A stretch of 64,000 bases of DNA from Planococcus citri (GCF_950023065.1 NC_088681.1:39156836-39220835); one strand, 5' to 3'. Positions 50,101 through 62,399 are shown, counted from the stretch's first letter. The notes: generated by a model not told the origin, from the letters alone. Program-made: numbers and translations.

Positions 50101-53100
50101 CTATAAAAAATAATAGATGAATGATTTTTACTTGTTAATATGCGAGGTACTTTGTTATCGATTTCCTGATCGATTTCAAAGTATCATGTATCCACTGGGT
50201 GAAAACGCATGATGGAATTTTTAATTACGTAAATAATTTAGTAGTGCGGCGATTTATAAATAAAATTATCACGTGAATTGTATCCAAGATAAAAACAGTA
50301 TGTTGGTTTTGTTCTATTTGATTAAGCGTATATCGCAAAACAAAAATTAGGTAAAAATAATGGACCTATCGAAACTGCAAATATTTTCTTTGAATTCGGC
50401 CTCGAACTCATAGTCAGGTGATTCGAATAAAGATGCGTGTTATTTTAAAGCTGAATGGACTGACTTCTATTTCACAGTGTAGCCCATTTTGCGAATACGA
50501 TCCAATAAAAATGTACACCATAAAGTTCAATTTAAATACACACAAATATCTCAGTCTTCTAAAAGATGACCTTAGCAGATGACACGTTAACATGGCTCAT
50601 TTTCAATAAACTGTCATCCAGCGCCTTCAACATTCATTGTTTAAAATTAATATTAATTTTCTCGTCTCATCTTTATTCTCACTTTTTCAAGCACACGCTG
50701 ATTTTTTAAACTTGTTATCAACGATTTAAATTCATCTAAGTAATGCTATATTGAACACTCAATTTAACTATGAAATGGTCAATGGTCAATAACCTCGACC
50801 ACGAGTGTTTACATTCATCAAAAGTTTACACCAATTTCCGGGATTTTTCCACCCAACTATACTAATGGCATTTTTTCTCTTTTATTTTACAGACGATACC
50901 GGAAATGATACCAAAGTTTTTATTACCTTCAAAGAAGGAGATCATTATCCAACTGTGGGTTTTCCTTTCGGAGATGCCGGAGCTTTAATATTTCCAGTTG
51001 TGATTATGGCGTATTTATTCCTATGTCTTACCATCGTATGTGATTGTTTCCTAGTACCGTGTATCCAAAGCATATCGAGCGGTTAGTAAATGAAATTTTA
51101 CTTTAGCACAATATTGATAAGAAACCGGTTAGAACTGGTTGCAAAAATGGAAATTTTTTTCTTAAAATAGAAAATAAATCGAATTGTAGGTAGTATAATG
51201 TTTTTGGATGAGATATGGATATTGGTTCAATGTGCATAGTTGAACAGGTTTCTTGAAATTTTATTGGGTTTAATACAAATAACAATTTTTTTTCGCAATA
51301 AATTTCTCACAAGTCGACACAAAATTTGCTTAGAGTAGGTATGAGTGATAAAATCATCAAATGTTTATCAAAAAAGAAATGTAGTTTGGGATTTCAGATT
51401 TTTTTTCTTGAATAGGTACTTAACTTACCTATCTGACAATTCGACAAATAGACAAATGCTTCAAATTTTTAATAATTTGAAAAAATATCAAAATATTAAA
51501 TGTTTCAATTTTTACTTTTTTTTTGTAATTTTTACCTATTTTAATGGCGAAAAAAAACCTGAAAGTCATAGAAAGGCTTGAAAAAGTTACAAAAATTGTT
51601 AAAGTTGAGAAAATCATTTTTGAAACTTGTTTGAATGTTTCTGTGGGTTCTTTTCTGAAAATTTTTTACTATTTTTCATCGTTCTTAAAACTATACAATT
51701 TTTTGAAATTTTAACGTAGGTCTAGGTACCTTTACCTTCCCTACTGATCTAATTCTTGTATTTCTTTTCTAAGCTTTTTCATTTTATTTTTCTTTAATTA
51801 TTCGAAGATTTTGTTAGGCATCACTTTCAGTATTTTTTTTCTCATCTTGGTCTTTACTTTATATGAAAAAAATCATTTTTTCCAATTTTTTTCCACATAT
51901 TCTTGAAAAATGTTAGCAATTCAAGTCAGAGTATGATAATTTGCCCCTGTTTCTTCACATTTCTATAGGTGTTAATGATGAAGATTACATAACTCAAGAT
52001 AATTTTTTGAATAGGTACCTAGTTCAGAAAATTATTTTTAGCTCATTCCCTGCCATCTCAAACCAAAACTGAAGTCAAGCCGATTTCGCTCAATTTTTTC
52101 GACTTGTTATATTTTTGGGAAAAATTTGAACTTGAATTTCTTCAATGAAAGCTCAATTTCTCACAATGAGAATAGAAGTCGAAGGCCACCATTTAAAAAT
52201 TTGAAAAAATTACAGAAAAGCCTTCCTGTTATTTTAAATTGCAACAAACGAATCTTCAAAGTGTGTGTAAAATCTCCTCTCCAATGAAAGTTTTAAATCA
52301 TGGATATGTTTTTTGGTCAAGTTGATTTAATGCTGTATCAGGCATTATCATCCAGACCGAGTCAGCCTGATCCCGACCAAGCTGGAGCTTCTGGCTTCGG
52401 TCACCAAACTTTGATCTGATCAAGTTTGGTTTGATTTAATCATCCGGACCAAATTTTCAGCCTATTGACATTATTTTCTGCCTGGCTTTCCAAGATCGTC
52501 TGTCTGCCAGTCTCCCTCTCAAGGTCATTGACACCTCTGTCCGGCTTCTCAAGGTCGTCTGTCTTCCTGTATAGCCTCTTAAGGTTACTGATCCGTCAGT
52601 CCAGCCTCTTATGGTTGTCTGCAGGCCTGTGGCTCTTCTCAAGGTCGTCTGCCAGACTGTCTATCCACTTAATGTCATTGACCCGTCTGTCTGGCTTCTC
52701 AAGGTCGTCTGTCTTCCTGTCTGGCCTCTCAACGTCGCCTGACTACCTGTGGGTCTCTCAGCAATCTATAGTAACTTTGATAATTTTCTGAATTCGACCA
52801 CTCGATGTCCCTCGAACCCCAAATTTTATATACGGGAGAGGGGAGTTATAAAAAGTACAGTGTGCTGTCAAAATTCAATGTTCAGTTTTTTCCCTCAAAT
52901 TTCGTAACAATCTTTTCTAAAATTAAATCAGTCAAATTCGCCATCATATTATTTTTCAGCTCTCGATTGGAGTCCAGACGTAGCCGGCGCAACATTAATG
53001 GCGGCAGCTTCCTCATCGCCGGAACTTTTCGTCAACATTTTAGCAACATTTCTCACGAAAAGCGACGTAGGCGTTGGAACTGTACTCGGTACCGGACTAT

Positions 53101-56100
53101 ATGCTCTTCTCATAGTTCCTGCTCTTTGTATATTGTTTACTTCAAGTAAGGTAATCATAAAGATCCCACTCGAGTTACTCATATGTATCTCTTCATAATT
53201 GTACATGCACTCGATTTAATAACAAAACGCTAAGTAAATGATATTTATCCGTCGCAGATGTTAAAACTAGACTATTGGCCGATTACTCGAGACACTTTGG
53301 CATATCTGGTTGCCTTGCTCGCACTGGTAGTGACTTTAGCTGATGGTGAAATCCTGTGGTATGAAGCTGCTATATTAATAACCATTTACTTGATTTATTT
53401 ATTAGGTACGTGTATTAATTTTTACCATTTATTTTATAATTTTTTTTGTGCATAAAAAGCTTATTTATCGCGTATGAAGCCACGTTTTCGAGTGGATTAT
53501 CTTTATTTGCTGGCTGATAATAGATGAAAAAAAACGAGACGCCGGTGAAGGATTATGAACGATGGATGTAAAACACAATGAGTATTTCTATTTTAAATGA
53601 TCTCGAGGGTTTATATGAATAACAACGTCTAGTAAGATACCTATTTCAAACAAAGGGTTAATTCGAATGAATTATTTTTAGATGCAATTAAATTTTTTTA
53701 ATAGCACGTAGGCTACATTAGGTTTCCAAATTGCCAAAAAAAAAATAATGTACCCCGAAAATTGTTTTGCAATTAGTAATACGTCGATAATTATTCGAAA
53801 GGAATTTTCCACTGCCAGCAAAGTTGATTCAAATTCTCCAGTCAACTGATTTCAACTGGCTTTTTTTAAACCACTACAGTCTATGAAAACCGACACGCGT
53901 GTCGATAGAATTGCATAAATAGGTTTATTTAACGGCGTAATGTGGTTTTCAATTTACAGTATTATATTGCAACGATGACCTGCGATTTAAATTTGAAACT
54001 ATGATGGCGGCCATTCATCGAAAACGCACCGCTGCCAGACTGATCGAGCCGATTATACCTCTGTTACAGAAACCAGGTAAAATTTCATCTTTTATCCATC
54101 CTATGTGGGAATTTCTTCAAAGTTTTCTTAAAGAAAGTATAATATTTTTAGTTTATTACAGGTCGTCTGAAAATTTCCATGAGTGTGGAAGATGTATTTT
54201 ACGTGTTGGAAGATCATACTCCAGGTTAGTGCAATATTTTCTTTGCGGATCCAACTTTGAAATTTCAACGAGATTCGCACACATTATAAAGTTATCCATC
54301 AATAGCTTCATGGGAAAAAAAAAAATGTTTTCAGATATCAGATCTCTGAATTTTTTTGTTCTGTTTTTTCACAATTTTTTCCCCTCATTCCAGAATTTCA
54401 AAAAATTTTCATTTAACGCAAAAATGGTAAAATATGTATCATCTCGTAAAAATTGATAAAATACAAAAATTATTTAAAATTTTGTGAAAAATTCATCAAC
54501 TTGACATCAAATTTTTTGAGTGAAAGAGAAGTTGAATAGATAAGGATCAAAACAAAAGTCGTTAAAAATGATTTTAAAAATTGAAAAAAAATCTCATTTG
54601 GCAAAATTCAAAGAAAATTTTTTGAAAATTAGTAAAATTGATCACTGTAAAAAAATGAAAAAAGTTTCAAAAAGTGAGAAAAGGGAATATTCAAGTGACC
54701 TATTCCAAAAATCTTGAGAGCTTTATCAAACAATTGAAACACTTTCACTTTTCACTCCCACGTTATTTCAATAAAAGATCTGTGTTACTCACGAATTTAA
54801 CTCCAATTTGACGAAGTTAGGTACTCGTTGAACGTATCCCATAACCCCACTCTGTACAATCTGCATCTTCCAAAAAAAACCACGCTGAAACATAAAAAAA
54901 AATAAAAATTCCATTAACATACAAGTTATTTAATTTGCAAACGTTTATTTTCATTCGAGTGCATTAAAATGATAATTTCTTCGATTCTAATCAGACTCGA
55001 TTTCTCGATTTTAATTTCAGAATTCTACACGATGGCTCAATGGCCCACACACCGCAGCTTATGGGCGAAAATCGAATGGATTCTGATGTGGCCAATAATC
55101 ACCATCCTACGGATGACCATTCCAACCTTCTGGAATAGCAGGTATTCGATCCTGTACGTAATTACATTCGCAATGTGCGTTGCATGGATTGGCGTCTTAT
55201 GCTACAGTATATCATGGATGATATACTTAATCGGTAAGTACTCGTATTCGTAATGGTAGAGGTACCTCCCTCTATCCCTATGGCTCTATTGCATAAGTAA
55301 ATACAGGTACAGGTACATTTTCTTAAATCACGTCGTACATGTACTTGCCCTTTCAATAGGTAGGTACGTGTACGAGAGTAGAGTACGAGACACAACAAAA
55401 AGACGCGAATGCGAATTTTTCCAGCCAACTATTAACCTTGTATAACCTGATCGAAATTTTCAATCGGCTGAATTTTATAAATTATAGTGATTTACATAAA
55501 ACTAATAACTTAACCAAAGATGCATACGACTGTTTTAGGAAATAAACTCTCAATGCCGGAGTCGGTCATGGGCTTGACTCTATTAGCCGCCGGTATGAGT
55601 ATACCAGAAACTATATCCGGAGTTATTGTCGCTAATCAAGGTTAGTACCGGTAATACGCACATACATATGGTATATTTGATTCTACTATGGGTACACTTG
55701 TGCGAGTATTTAGATAGATAGAATACTTCTTCGCGCAGGTAAGCGCATTTTTTCTTCTTCTTTTTCTTCTCCTCCAATAAATATGCAAAATATTAAACAG
55801 GAAGCGGAAGGTGAGGAGAAAAATCAAAGTGTGGGAAAATAACAAAAGGGCTACTACTTCGATTAACTGGTTTTTGTTTTATAGTCGTTGGGACCTTTGT
55901 GAAATACCATAGACCATAGGTAATCGCGACGGTACAAAAATTGGCTCGACTTTGTGTGCACAGTGAAATATTTTTGACGACAACTTGTTTTTTTTCTTTA
56001 AATTGAAATGTAATGTACCTATCTATGTATTAATAAGTACGTGTGAGTGCTTGTCAGAAGAAGTAATCCCATGGCTCGTATCAAGGTTTCCCCCCCCCCC

Positions 56101-59100
56101 AAAAAAAAACTGAAAATCACCAAAAAAATGACAAAACACGAAAAAAACATGTTACTTAATGCAAAAAAATGCCACCCCCCCTCTCAAAAAAAAGTTGCGA
56201 TACAAAAAACGATTATTGGACAATTTTTGAAATAAGGTGAGACTTTTTGAAATTTTTTGCAAAAAAAAAATGAAATATTGTAGCAATTTTCCTAAAAAGC
56301 AAGAATTTTTGACAAATTATTATTGTTGAAAAAGCGTGACTTACATTTCTATCTAAAAATACGCACTTTTTTTGACCAATTTTTTCAATTTCACTAAAAA
56401 AAAACAAAAATGTTGGCCAATTTTTGAAAAAGCAAGAATTTTTGACAATTATTGTCAAAAAATCAAGTTATTAGATTATTTTGACAAAAAGTAGGAATTT
56501 TGTTTTGACGATTTCTAGTAAAAAAGCGAGACTTGATAATTTTTTAAAAAACGTGAGACTCAATTATTCTTTAATAATTTTAATCTTAATCAACATTTTT
56601 GGGTAATTTCTGAAAAAAATTTGATTTTTTGGAATTTTTTGTCGAAAAAGCGATAAACTTTTAGCAAGAAATGAAACTATTTGGCAATTTTGAATATTCA
56701 AGGCGAGATTTTTCGCTATTTTTGAGAGTAGTCGAGATTTTGATAATTCTAGCATGAGGCACGGTTTCGGAAACCTTTGTTGAAAAGGCAGTGCAGCCAG
56801 TTAGAAAATATTGAAAAAGTGCAGTAATGCTTTCATAAATTAATCACTAATTAATGTCAAGTACCTATCAACATTATCTTCTTCAAAAAATTAAAATTTT
56901 AAAAATTTGTAAAAAAAAATCAAGTGGGACCGAATACGAGCCCTGACGCCAAAATTTTGAATATAAGTATTTTACCGACATTTCATTTTTCTCAAAGTTT
57001 GAGGTCGTTCTTTTTTTATTTATGAGCAACTAGTTGGAACAGAGATTTTTCAAGTCTTACGAAAATGTAGAAAAATCTACTGACAATGAGGAGTTAAAAC
57101 TTGAAGAGTCGTATTTTCTAGACATAACAAAGCTAAATCGAAATACCATGCAAAAGTGTACCACAAGCCCAAATTTCGGCTGCTGAAGTGCATTTTTTGA
57201 TTTTTGGTGAATTTTTATAAAACAAATTTTAGGCAAAAAAATTGAAAAATTGAAATTTTTTCAAATTGACCAAGAAAGTTGAAATTTGATATGTACATTC
57301 TTGACCACAACCAAACCCCCTCCCGAATCGATTGAAAATTGTTTCGAATCGTTTTGAGAAGTTCTGGAGACTCTCACCAGATTTTGGAAAAATTGAGTTT
57401 TCACAAAATTTCACCTGATGAAATTTGTAAAGCTAAAATTTACGTTGTGCTCCAACTTTAACTGGCCAAGTCGATTGAAAGCAGTTTCAAGCCGTTCTGA
57501 AACCTCCAGTAAAATTTTAGGAATTCGGAATTCCAGATTTCTAAGCAGTGCTATAAAAACTGTCCAAATTAATTTTAACACTTATAAATGCGACTGAAAC
57601 AGTGATCTTAGAGACCGAGTATGACACCATTTTTCTAAAATTTTAGTGGAAATTTCAACATTTAAAAATCTTCTGGAGGCTTCAGGAATGCTTAAAAAAT
57701 TTCGAAACAATTTTCAATCGATTTAGGGGGTTCAAAATAGGACACATACCAATTTCCAGCTTTCTAAGCCAATTCAGTAAAAGTTTTATTCCATTTCCTT
57801 CCTTTTTTTTTTCAGGTTTCCTTGCCCAGATCCTTGTCGTTTGTTAATTTTGATTTGATATATTTCTTGATTTTGTCATCCACCCATGTTTGAACCCCCC
57901 CCCCCCCGGTCAGTTGAAACTGAGTCAATACAAAAGACTTGAGGTTTTCTATAAAAAGGCCTCTGACGATACGTTTTAGTGACCAAAATTCATTCCATGC
58001 CAATGTTTTCAAACTTCCCTTTATTGTCCAAAGTACATAAAATAGTCTCGTCACTTTACTCTATGATAGGGTCATCTAAGATGTAACTGAATTCCAAAAT
58101 ATGTACTTACAAGGAAACCTCTTCTATACTCTTTCAACATTTTCCTTTTTCACAGAGAACGAAGAAGAGCTGGAAGGGGGGCGGGAGCACGTGTGATGGT
58201 TGAAAAAATTCATATACTTATTTGCAAAGAAAAATTCTATTATTCTACTAATTGGAATGGAATTTCCCCAACACACCGTTTACAAGACGCATACCTACTT
58301 ACCTATTTCCATTTTATTTTTTTCTCGAGAAAAATATCGTATCATAAGTAGAATCGTACCTGGCACACGTAGGTACGAATTTTTAACTCATGAAATGTTG
58401 TGTTGAGATGGAAAAAATTTCGTATTTTCTAACCTGTGATTCGTAGAATTGTTTACGAAGCATTCGCAGGAAACCTAATAGGTACGATAAAATGATCAAT
58501 AAATTTTTTCTCAAGTCTTTGTACGGAAGCCATTTACAAAATTTCTCCTTTAATTATTTTCCAACTGTTACGCAATGGGGTAAATACCGCGAATTTGTAT
58601 AATTATCACAAAATATAAACAAACCCACATGAAACCTGTTCCAAGTCAACTATCTTATTTTAAAAATTGTTCGACGAAGATAAAAAAAATTTTTCATCAC
58701 CGCCTATTTATAATCAAAATCAAAACTCAATAATTATAACATCTTTAGATATGGAAAAAAAATTAAGGTAAACCACATCCTCGCACTGCCTTCGCATTTT
58801 TTTCCATCAAAGTATTAGCGAGATAAACCAGGAACAATTACCTACTATCTGGAGAAATTAACATATCAATGAGTTATCGGCGAGTGGTGGGAGGAATAGA
58901 ATGAAGAATACATAGGTATATTTTATAAATCGGTCATCGCTGTGTTTATTATTAATAACCCACACCTATTTTTTAATCGTACATTAGACGTAATAGGAGT
59001 AGTAGTTATATGGTATCATAGGTTGGCCTTGAGTAATTGTACCAGTGTTATACTCAAGTTCATTAACTCGAGCTAAAAATGGTCATTTGAACTCCTACGT

Positions 59101-59636
59101 CGATGTGTCATCATAACACCTTCCAAAAACATGGATTTTCAAGAAATATTCCTAATAATTTGCGTAATTTCATTTTTTTTTCTCAGGTCATGGAACGATG
59201 GCGCTTAGCAATGCCTTTGGTTCGAATACTTTCGCAATTCTCATGTGTCTCGGAGTTCCCTGGTTGATTAAAATATCATTTTTCGAAAAATCGCACACTG
59301 GAAGCATAACCATATCTTCCGGAGGTATCGAGTACACCGCTTGCATCGTCGTCATTGCATTAATCGTAGTTTTTACAATATTACTAGTGAACCGGTTTCG
59401 TTTAAAGATAAAGGTGAGCATTCGTTAATAATATAGGTCTATCAGATCACAATATTTTGCCAATAATCCAAGCTGCAGGCAAATTCATGTTTATATACTT
59501 TTATATCATGGGAAATTTTTCATTTTTTATTTTGTATTTTTTGCAGGCTGGATGGCTGTTTGTTCTACTGTATTTGATATTTATCGGCGTCAGTATCTAC
59601 ATAGAATTGCAATTTTTTTGGCTGGAGAATCATTGA
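47148..59636 (+). CDS. NCKX-type exchanger lacking the K+-site Asp, paralogue B (516 aa)
   Basis: Exons 47148-47358, 50893-51081, 52960-53150, 53258-53405, 53960-54076, 54162-54224, 55021-55233, 55539-55640, 59187-59413, 59547-59636; phases close to the TGA at 59634. N-terminal hydrophobic segment (FLITIWLFINCSTYF). Alpha-1: DVAGATLMAAASSSPELF keeps E155, but GSAVFNI reads GTGLYAL, so the conserved Asn is A182. Alpha-2: VMGLTLLAAGMSIPE keeps E401 (Thr to M397); SNTFDIL reads SNTFAIL, so the Asp equivalent to NCKX2 Asp575 is A428. Exon sizes 148 and 102 are identical to those of paralogue C. The ORF is intact over 12.5 kb with clean splice sites, arguing for function. K+-independent or altered transport is inferred from NCKX2 mutagenesis knowledge. 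Confidence 0.88.
48800..49190. repeat. Imperfect tandem duplication, ~170-bp unit, two copies plus a partial third
   Basis: Unit 1 (~48800-48974) and unit 2 (~48975-49150) share the ordered words TTTTGAGGGT/TTCTGAGGGT, GAGAGCCAG/GGGTGCCAG, TCTCTAAAATGTGCAATTAG/TCTCGAAAATGTGCAATTAG. A degenerate third start follows near 49125. Divergence is high, so the duplication is old. Confidence 0.6.
50370..50892 (+). repeat. B-locus source block of the ghost duplication (part 1)
   Basis: Intron 1 sequence ending at the exon-2 acceptor. It is strongly similar to 36765-37575 apart from small indels and the MITE inserted only in the other copy. Shared words include GAATACGATCCAATAAAAAT and CAAATATCTCAGTCTTCT. 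Confidence 0.75.
51082..52959 (+). other. Intron 2 of NCKX paralogue B, 1.9 kb
   Basis: AT-rich without exons. Carries a T/C-rich degenerate tandem array at 52465-52770, which opens spurious ORFs on both strands. Confidence 0.55.
52465..52770. repeat. Degenerate tandem array, ~29-30-bp unit
   Basis: Roughly ten units around CCTCTCAAGGTCGTCTGTC with alternating endings (GTCTGTCTTCCTGT, ATTGACCCGTCTG). It is far more GC-rich than the surrounding intron. The plus ORF 52465-52791 and minus ORF 52457-52642 are artefacts of it. Confidence 0.7.
53460..53790 (+). repeat. B-locus source block of the ghost duplication (part 2)
   Basis: Part of B intron 4. Shares long runs with 38240-38585, such as AAGCCACGTTTTCGAGT and CAAACAAAGGGTTAATTCG, then GGTTTCCAAATTGCCAAAAA, in the same order. 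Confidence 0.75.
54225..55020 (+). other. Intron 6 of NCKX paralogue B, 0.8 kb
   Basis: AT-rich intron, no repeats or genes recognised. The ORF continuing from exon 5/6 across 54001-54456 is exon plus intron read-through. Confidence 0.5.
56220..56840. repeat. Dispersed repeat family R1, copy 2
   Basis: Array of ~30-bp units (AAAAAGCAAGAATTTTTGAC..., AAAAAGCGAGACTTG) ending in GAGGCACGGTTTC, then GAAAAGGCAGTGCAGCCAGT and an AAAGTGCAGTAATG tail, as in the other two copies. Confidence 0.55.
57170..57790. repeat. Dispersed repeat family R2, copy 3
   Basis: Includes AAAAATCTTCTGGAGGCTTC at ~57665 and an upstream inverted relative (GTTCTGGAGACTCTCACCAG at ~57360), plus the block around TTTTTGATTTTTGGTGAATT at ~57190, antisense to copy 1's downstream block. 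No coding potential. Confidence 0.5.
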
Positions 59637-61340
59637 AAAAAATCATCTTCGAGCTCACACATTATACTCTAGTCCCAGTTTATCGTCGCTGACTCGATAA
59701 ATTACCAACTGATAAACATATCAATCGAAGCATTTACCTAATTTGAATTAATTTTTTCACTAAAACGAAGACACTATGAAAAAATTCCGACTTGTTTGTA
59801 CCTCGAGGAGAGGTGAAAAAAATGGCAATTATCTATCGAACGTTGTTAAAATACAAATACAGATCAACTTTATACTATAGTATAGCCAGGCTGCATGTAA
59901 TACAAATATAAATACCATAGACACGAGTGGATTACACCTCTACAGCTATACGTATTACGTCGTTAGTAAATAAATCATGAAATGTTTCACGCAGGTATTT
60001 ATAAATTCAATGTTTTTTTTTTTAATTCTCATTTTCTTATAAAGACAAGATAAATGGTGGCCTTAGCCAGGCGAACTGTCAAACTAGGGCATCTTGTATA
60101 ATTTTAAAATTTTGTTTACCAATTTTTAATTTTATGTGTGGATATTTTACGTGTATTTTTTTGTATTTTTTAAGAATTGCTTTTTACCCAAATGATGATT
60201 TTAATAAAGATTTTTTTTCGAAGTGGGAGTATTTTATTTTGGGTTATCGTTTCGAAATTTCGTAATACTTCGATGCTACGGTCCGGTCTTATTAATTTAA
60301 AATAGGTACATATGTTCGAAACTGACCAAATTATCAGCCTCCTGGTTCGTATAGCGAAGGACAATAGGCTCGCGAATAAACAACATAATCTGTGTACAGG
60401 TTGCTGTCGGGTACAGGTACTCTTAAGTCTTATACCTCTGTAATAGTGTGTTGTAGACTGTGTACTGTGTAGTGTTATTAGATGTGTTTGAATGATTAGA
60501 GTGGCTAAGAAGAGGTGAGAGGAGCGGGAATCCAGACTTCAAGGTATCCTTGATTTACCCTCTGGTGCATTTTTCGCAGATTCCAGCGTCAAGTTGTTTA
60601 ACTGGTAACTCTCTGCGATGAGTTATTGAATTTTTATCGAGTCGTGAATTGACCAGGTCATCTAATGACTTCGTTGAGATAAAAAGTATTACCTGGCGTG
60701 TCACATGGATAGTTAATTTGATTTGAAGGAACTACAGTTTATAAAATTTTATGCAAATTTCTTGGCGTAGATTCAGGTACAACTCGAAAAAATGAAGATG
60801 TATTCAAAATAAATGAAACTCTCTTCTGAAAACAAATTTCAAATACGATACGTGTTTTCAAAATAAAACCTCACTAAGGGGAAAATTTCACGTGACTTTG
60901 ATCAGGATGTTACATAACATGTGGCAAAAGGTCATACTCGCCTGCTTTCTATTTTTATTTTTTTTTAATTTAAAAAAAAAATGAAATTGAGAATTCTAGA
61001 CCAAAACGTAATTGTGTCAAAATTCCAAGAAAAATAACTGCGTTTTCAATTTCCTTCCATCCTATTTTTTTTTTTTTTTGAAATTGAAGAAATACACACA
61101 GAAAACACATATGTTTATTGTAGAATGCAAATTTTTTTAATGCCTATAATAGTTTTTGAATTTTAGTATTTTTCTGAAATCTTAATGGGGAGATTTTACA
61201 AAAATTATCAACCTAACCCTCATTTTTTTAAGTCTGTTCTTTTAAAATGAGAATTAGAGCTGTCGAGAAGTAAAAGGACCTCAAGGTAAGCCTTCCTTCC
61301 TCAATAAAAAATTATCTTGTTACAAAACCATGAAATTGTG
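59637..61340. other. B 3' UTR and gene-free AT-rich DNA
   Basis: The first few hundred bases are 3' UTR of paralogue B, with an AATAAA at 59969-59974, ~330 nt after the stop. Beyond this I see no conserved ORF. There is a T-run at ~61060-61080. Confidence 0.45.
59969..59974 (+). terminator. Candidate polyadenylation signal of NCKX paralogue B
   Basis: AATAAA ~330 nt after the paralogue B stop codon, in AT-rich sequence. Placement is plausible, not proven. Confidence 0.35.
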
Positions 61341-61349
61341 ATTTTTCAT

Positions 61350-62145
61350 GTTGGTAATTTGCGGTAATTACCAATAATTTCCTTTTTTTGTAAATGTTGG
61401 TGATTTACTGTACAAGTTCAAAAATGACTGGTAATTTTGGGTAAACTTTGGGAACTTGCCATTGGGATTTTCAATAATTAGCACGATAGCACCTGTAAAT
61501 TTGCGTAATTACCACCGGCAATTTAGGGTAAATACAAGCGGTCATTTGGCGTAATTACCACCAGTGATTTTGAGTTATTCTTATTACCAACACAGCGGTA
61601 ATTTTGGGTAGTTATCAACGTTAATTTTATTTTTGGGTAATTACCAAAGGTAATTTTAGGTAATTACCAACGGTAATTCAGTTTTAGGTAATTACCAAAG
61701 GTAATCTGTAGGTAATTACCAACGGTAATTTTAGGTAATTACCAAAGGTAATCTGTGGGTAATTACCAATGGTAATTTTAGGTAATTACCAAAGGTAATC
61801 TGTGGGTAATTACCAACAGTAATTTTAGGTAATTACCAGCGTACTTTTTGGGTAATTGCCAGCGTAATTTTTAGGTAATTACCAACGTAATTTTTTGGTA
61901 ATTGCCACCGTAATTTTTTGGTAATTACCAGCGTAATTTGTAGGTAATTACCAACGGTAATTTGTAGGTAATTACCAACGGTAATTTGTAGGTAATTACC
62001 AACGGTAATTTGTAGGTAATTACCAACGGTAATTTGTAGGTAATTACCAACGGTAATTTGTAGGTAATTACCAACGGTAATTTGTAGGTAATTACCAACG
62101 GTAATTTCATTTTTAGGTAAATACCAACGGTAATTTTTAGGACTT
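61350..62145. repeat. Minisatellite with 24-bp unit containing the palindrome GGTAATTACC
   Basis: From ~61930 to 62105 there are about seven nearly perfect 24-bp units (TAGGTAATTACC + AACGGTAATTTG). Leftwards the array decays into variants (AAAGG for AACGG; CTGTGGG for TTGTAGG) back to ~61350. Each unit holds the 10-bp palindrome GGTAATTACC plus a second GGTAATT. The minus-strand ORF 61833-62186 (repeated VGNYLQIT) is a product of the array, not a gene. Confidence 0.9.
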
Positions 62146-62399
62146 GTACTCAATTTTTTCCAAAAGAGATTACTTTTAGTAACCAAAAAGATTCAAAAAA
62201 GCAACAAAAAAGTTACAAGATGAAAGAAAAACATGGAAAAAAACTGCAACAGAGGCAAAACCTCGCCTAGGGTGTAATACTCTAGTAATTATAAACACAC
62301 AAAAAAAATTATTTCAATTAGGTAAGTACAATTCAAAACAAAAAGACGAAACAATAAATATTTCAATTGAAATGAGAAAAGTAATAAAACTCGATTAGC

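Larger units (their letters stand above)
47359..50892 (+). other. Intron 1 of NCKX paralogue B, 3.5 kb
   Basis: No coding sequence. Contains a short CCAAAT/CCAAAAC microsatellite near 47840-47875, an imperfect tandem duplication (48800-49190) and, in its last ~500 bp, the block duplicated in the ghost copy (50370-50885). Confidence 0.55.
55641..59186 (+). other. Intron 8 of NCKX paralogue B, 3.5 kb, repeat-rich
   Basis: Splits the alpha-2 repeat coding sequence at the same point as in paralogues C and A. Holds copies of repeat families R1 (56220-56840) and R2 (57170-57790), poly-C runs at ~56090-56100 and ~57894-57908, and no coding sequence. Confidence 0.6.

Noticed and set aside
52465..52791. 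108-aa Ser/Leu-rich ORF
   Set aside because: Lies entirely within the degenerate tandem array in a B intron.
61833..62186. 117-aa ORF with repeated VGNYLQIT
   Set aside because: Product of the 24-bp tandem array (multiple of three), not a gene.
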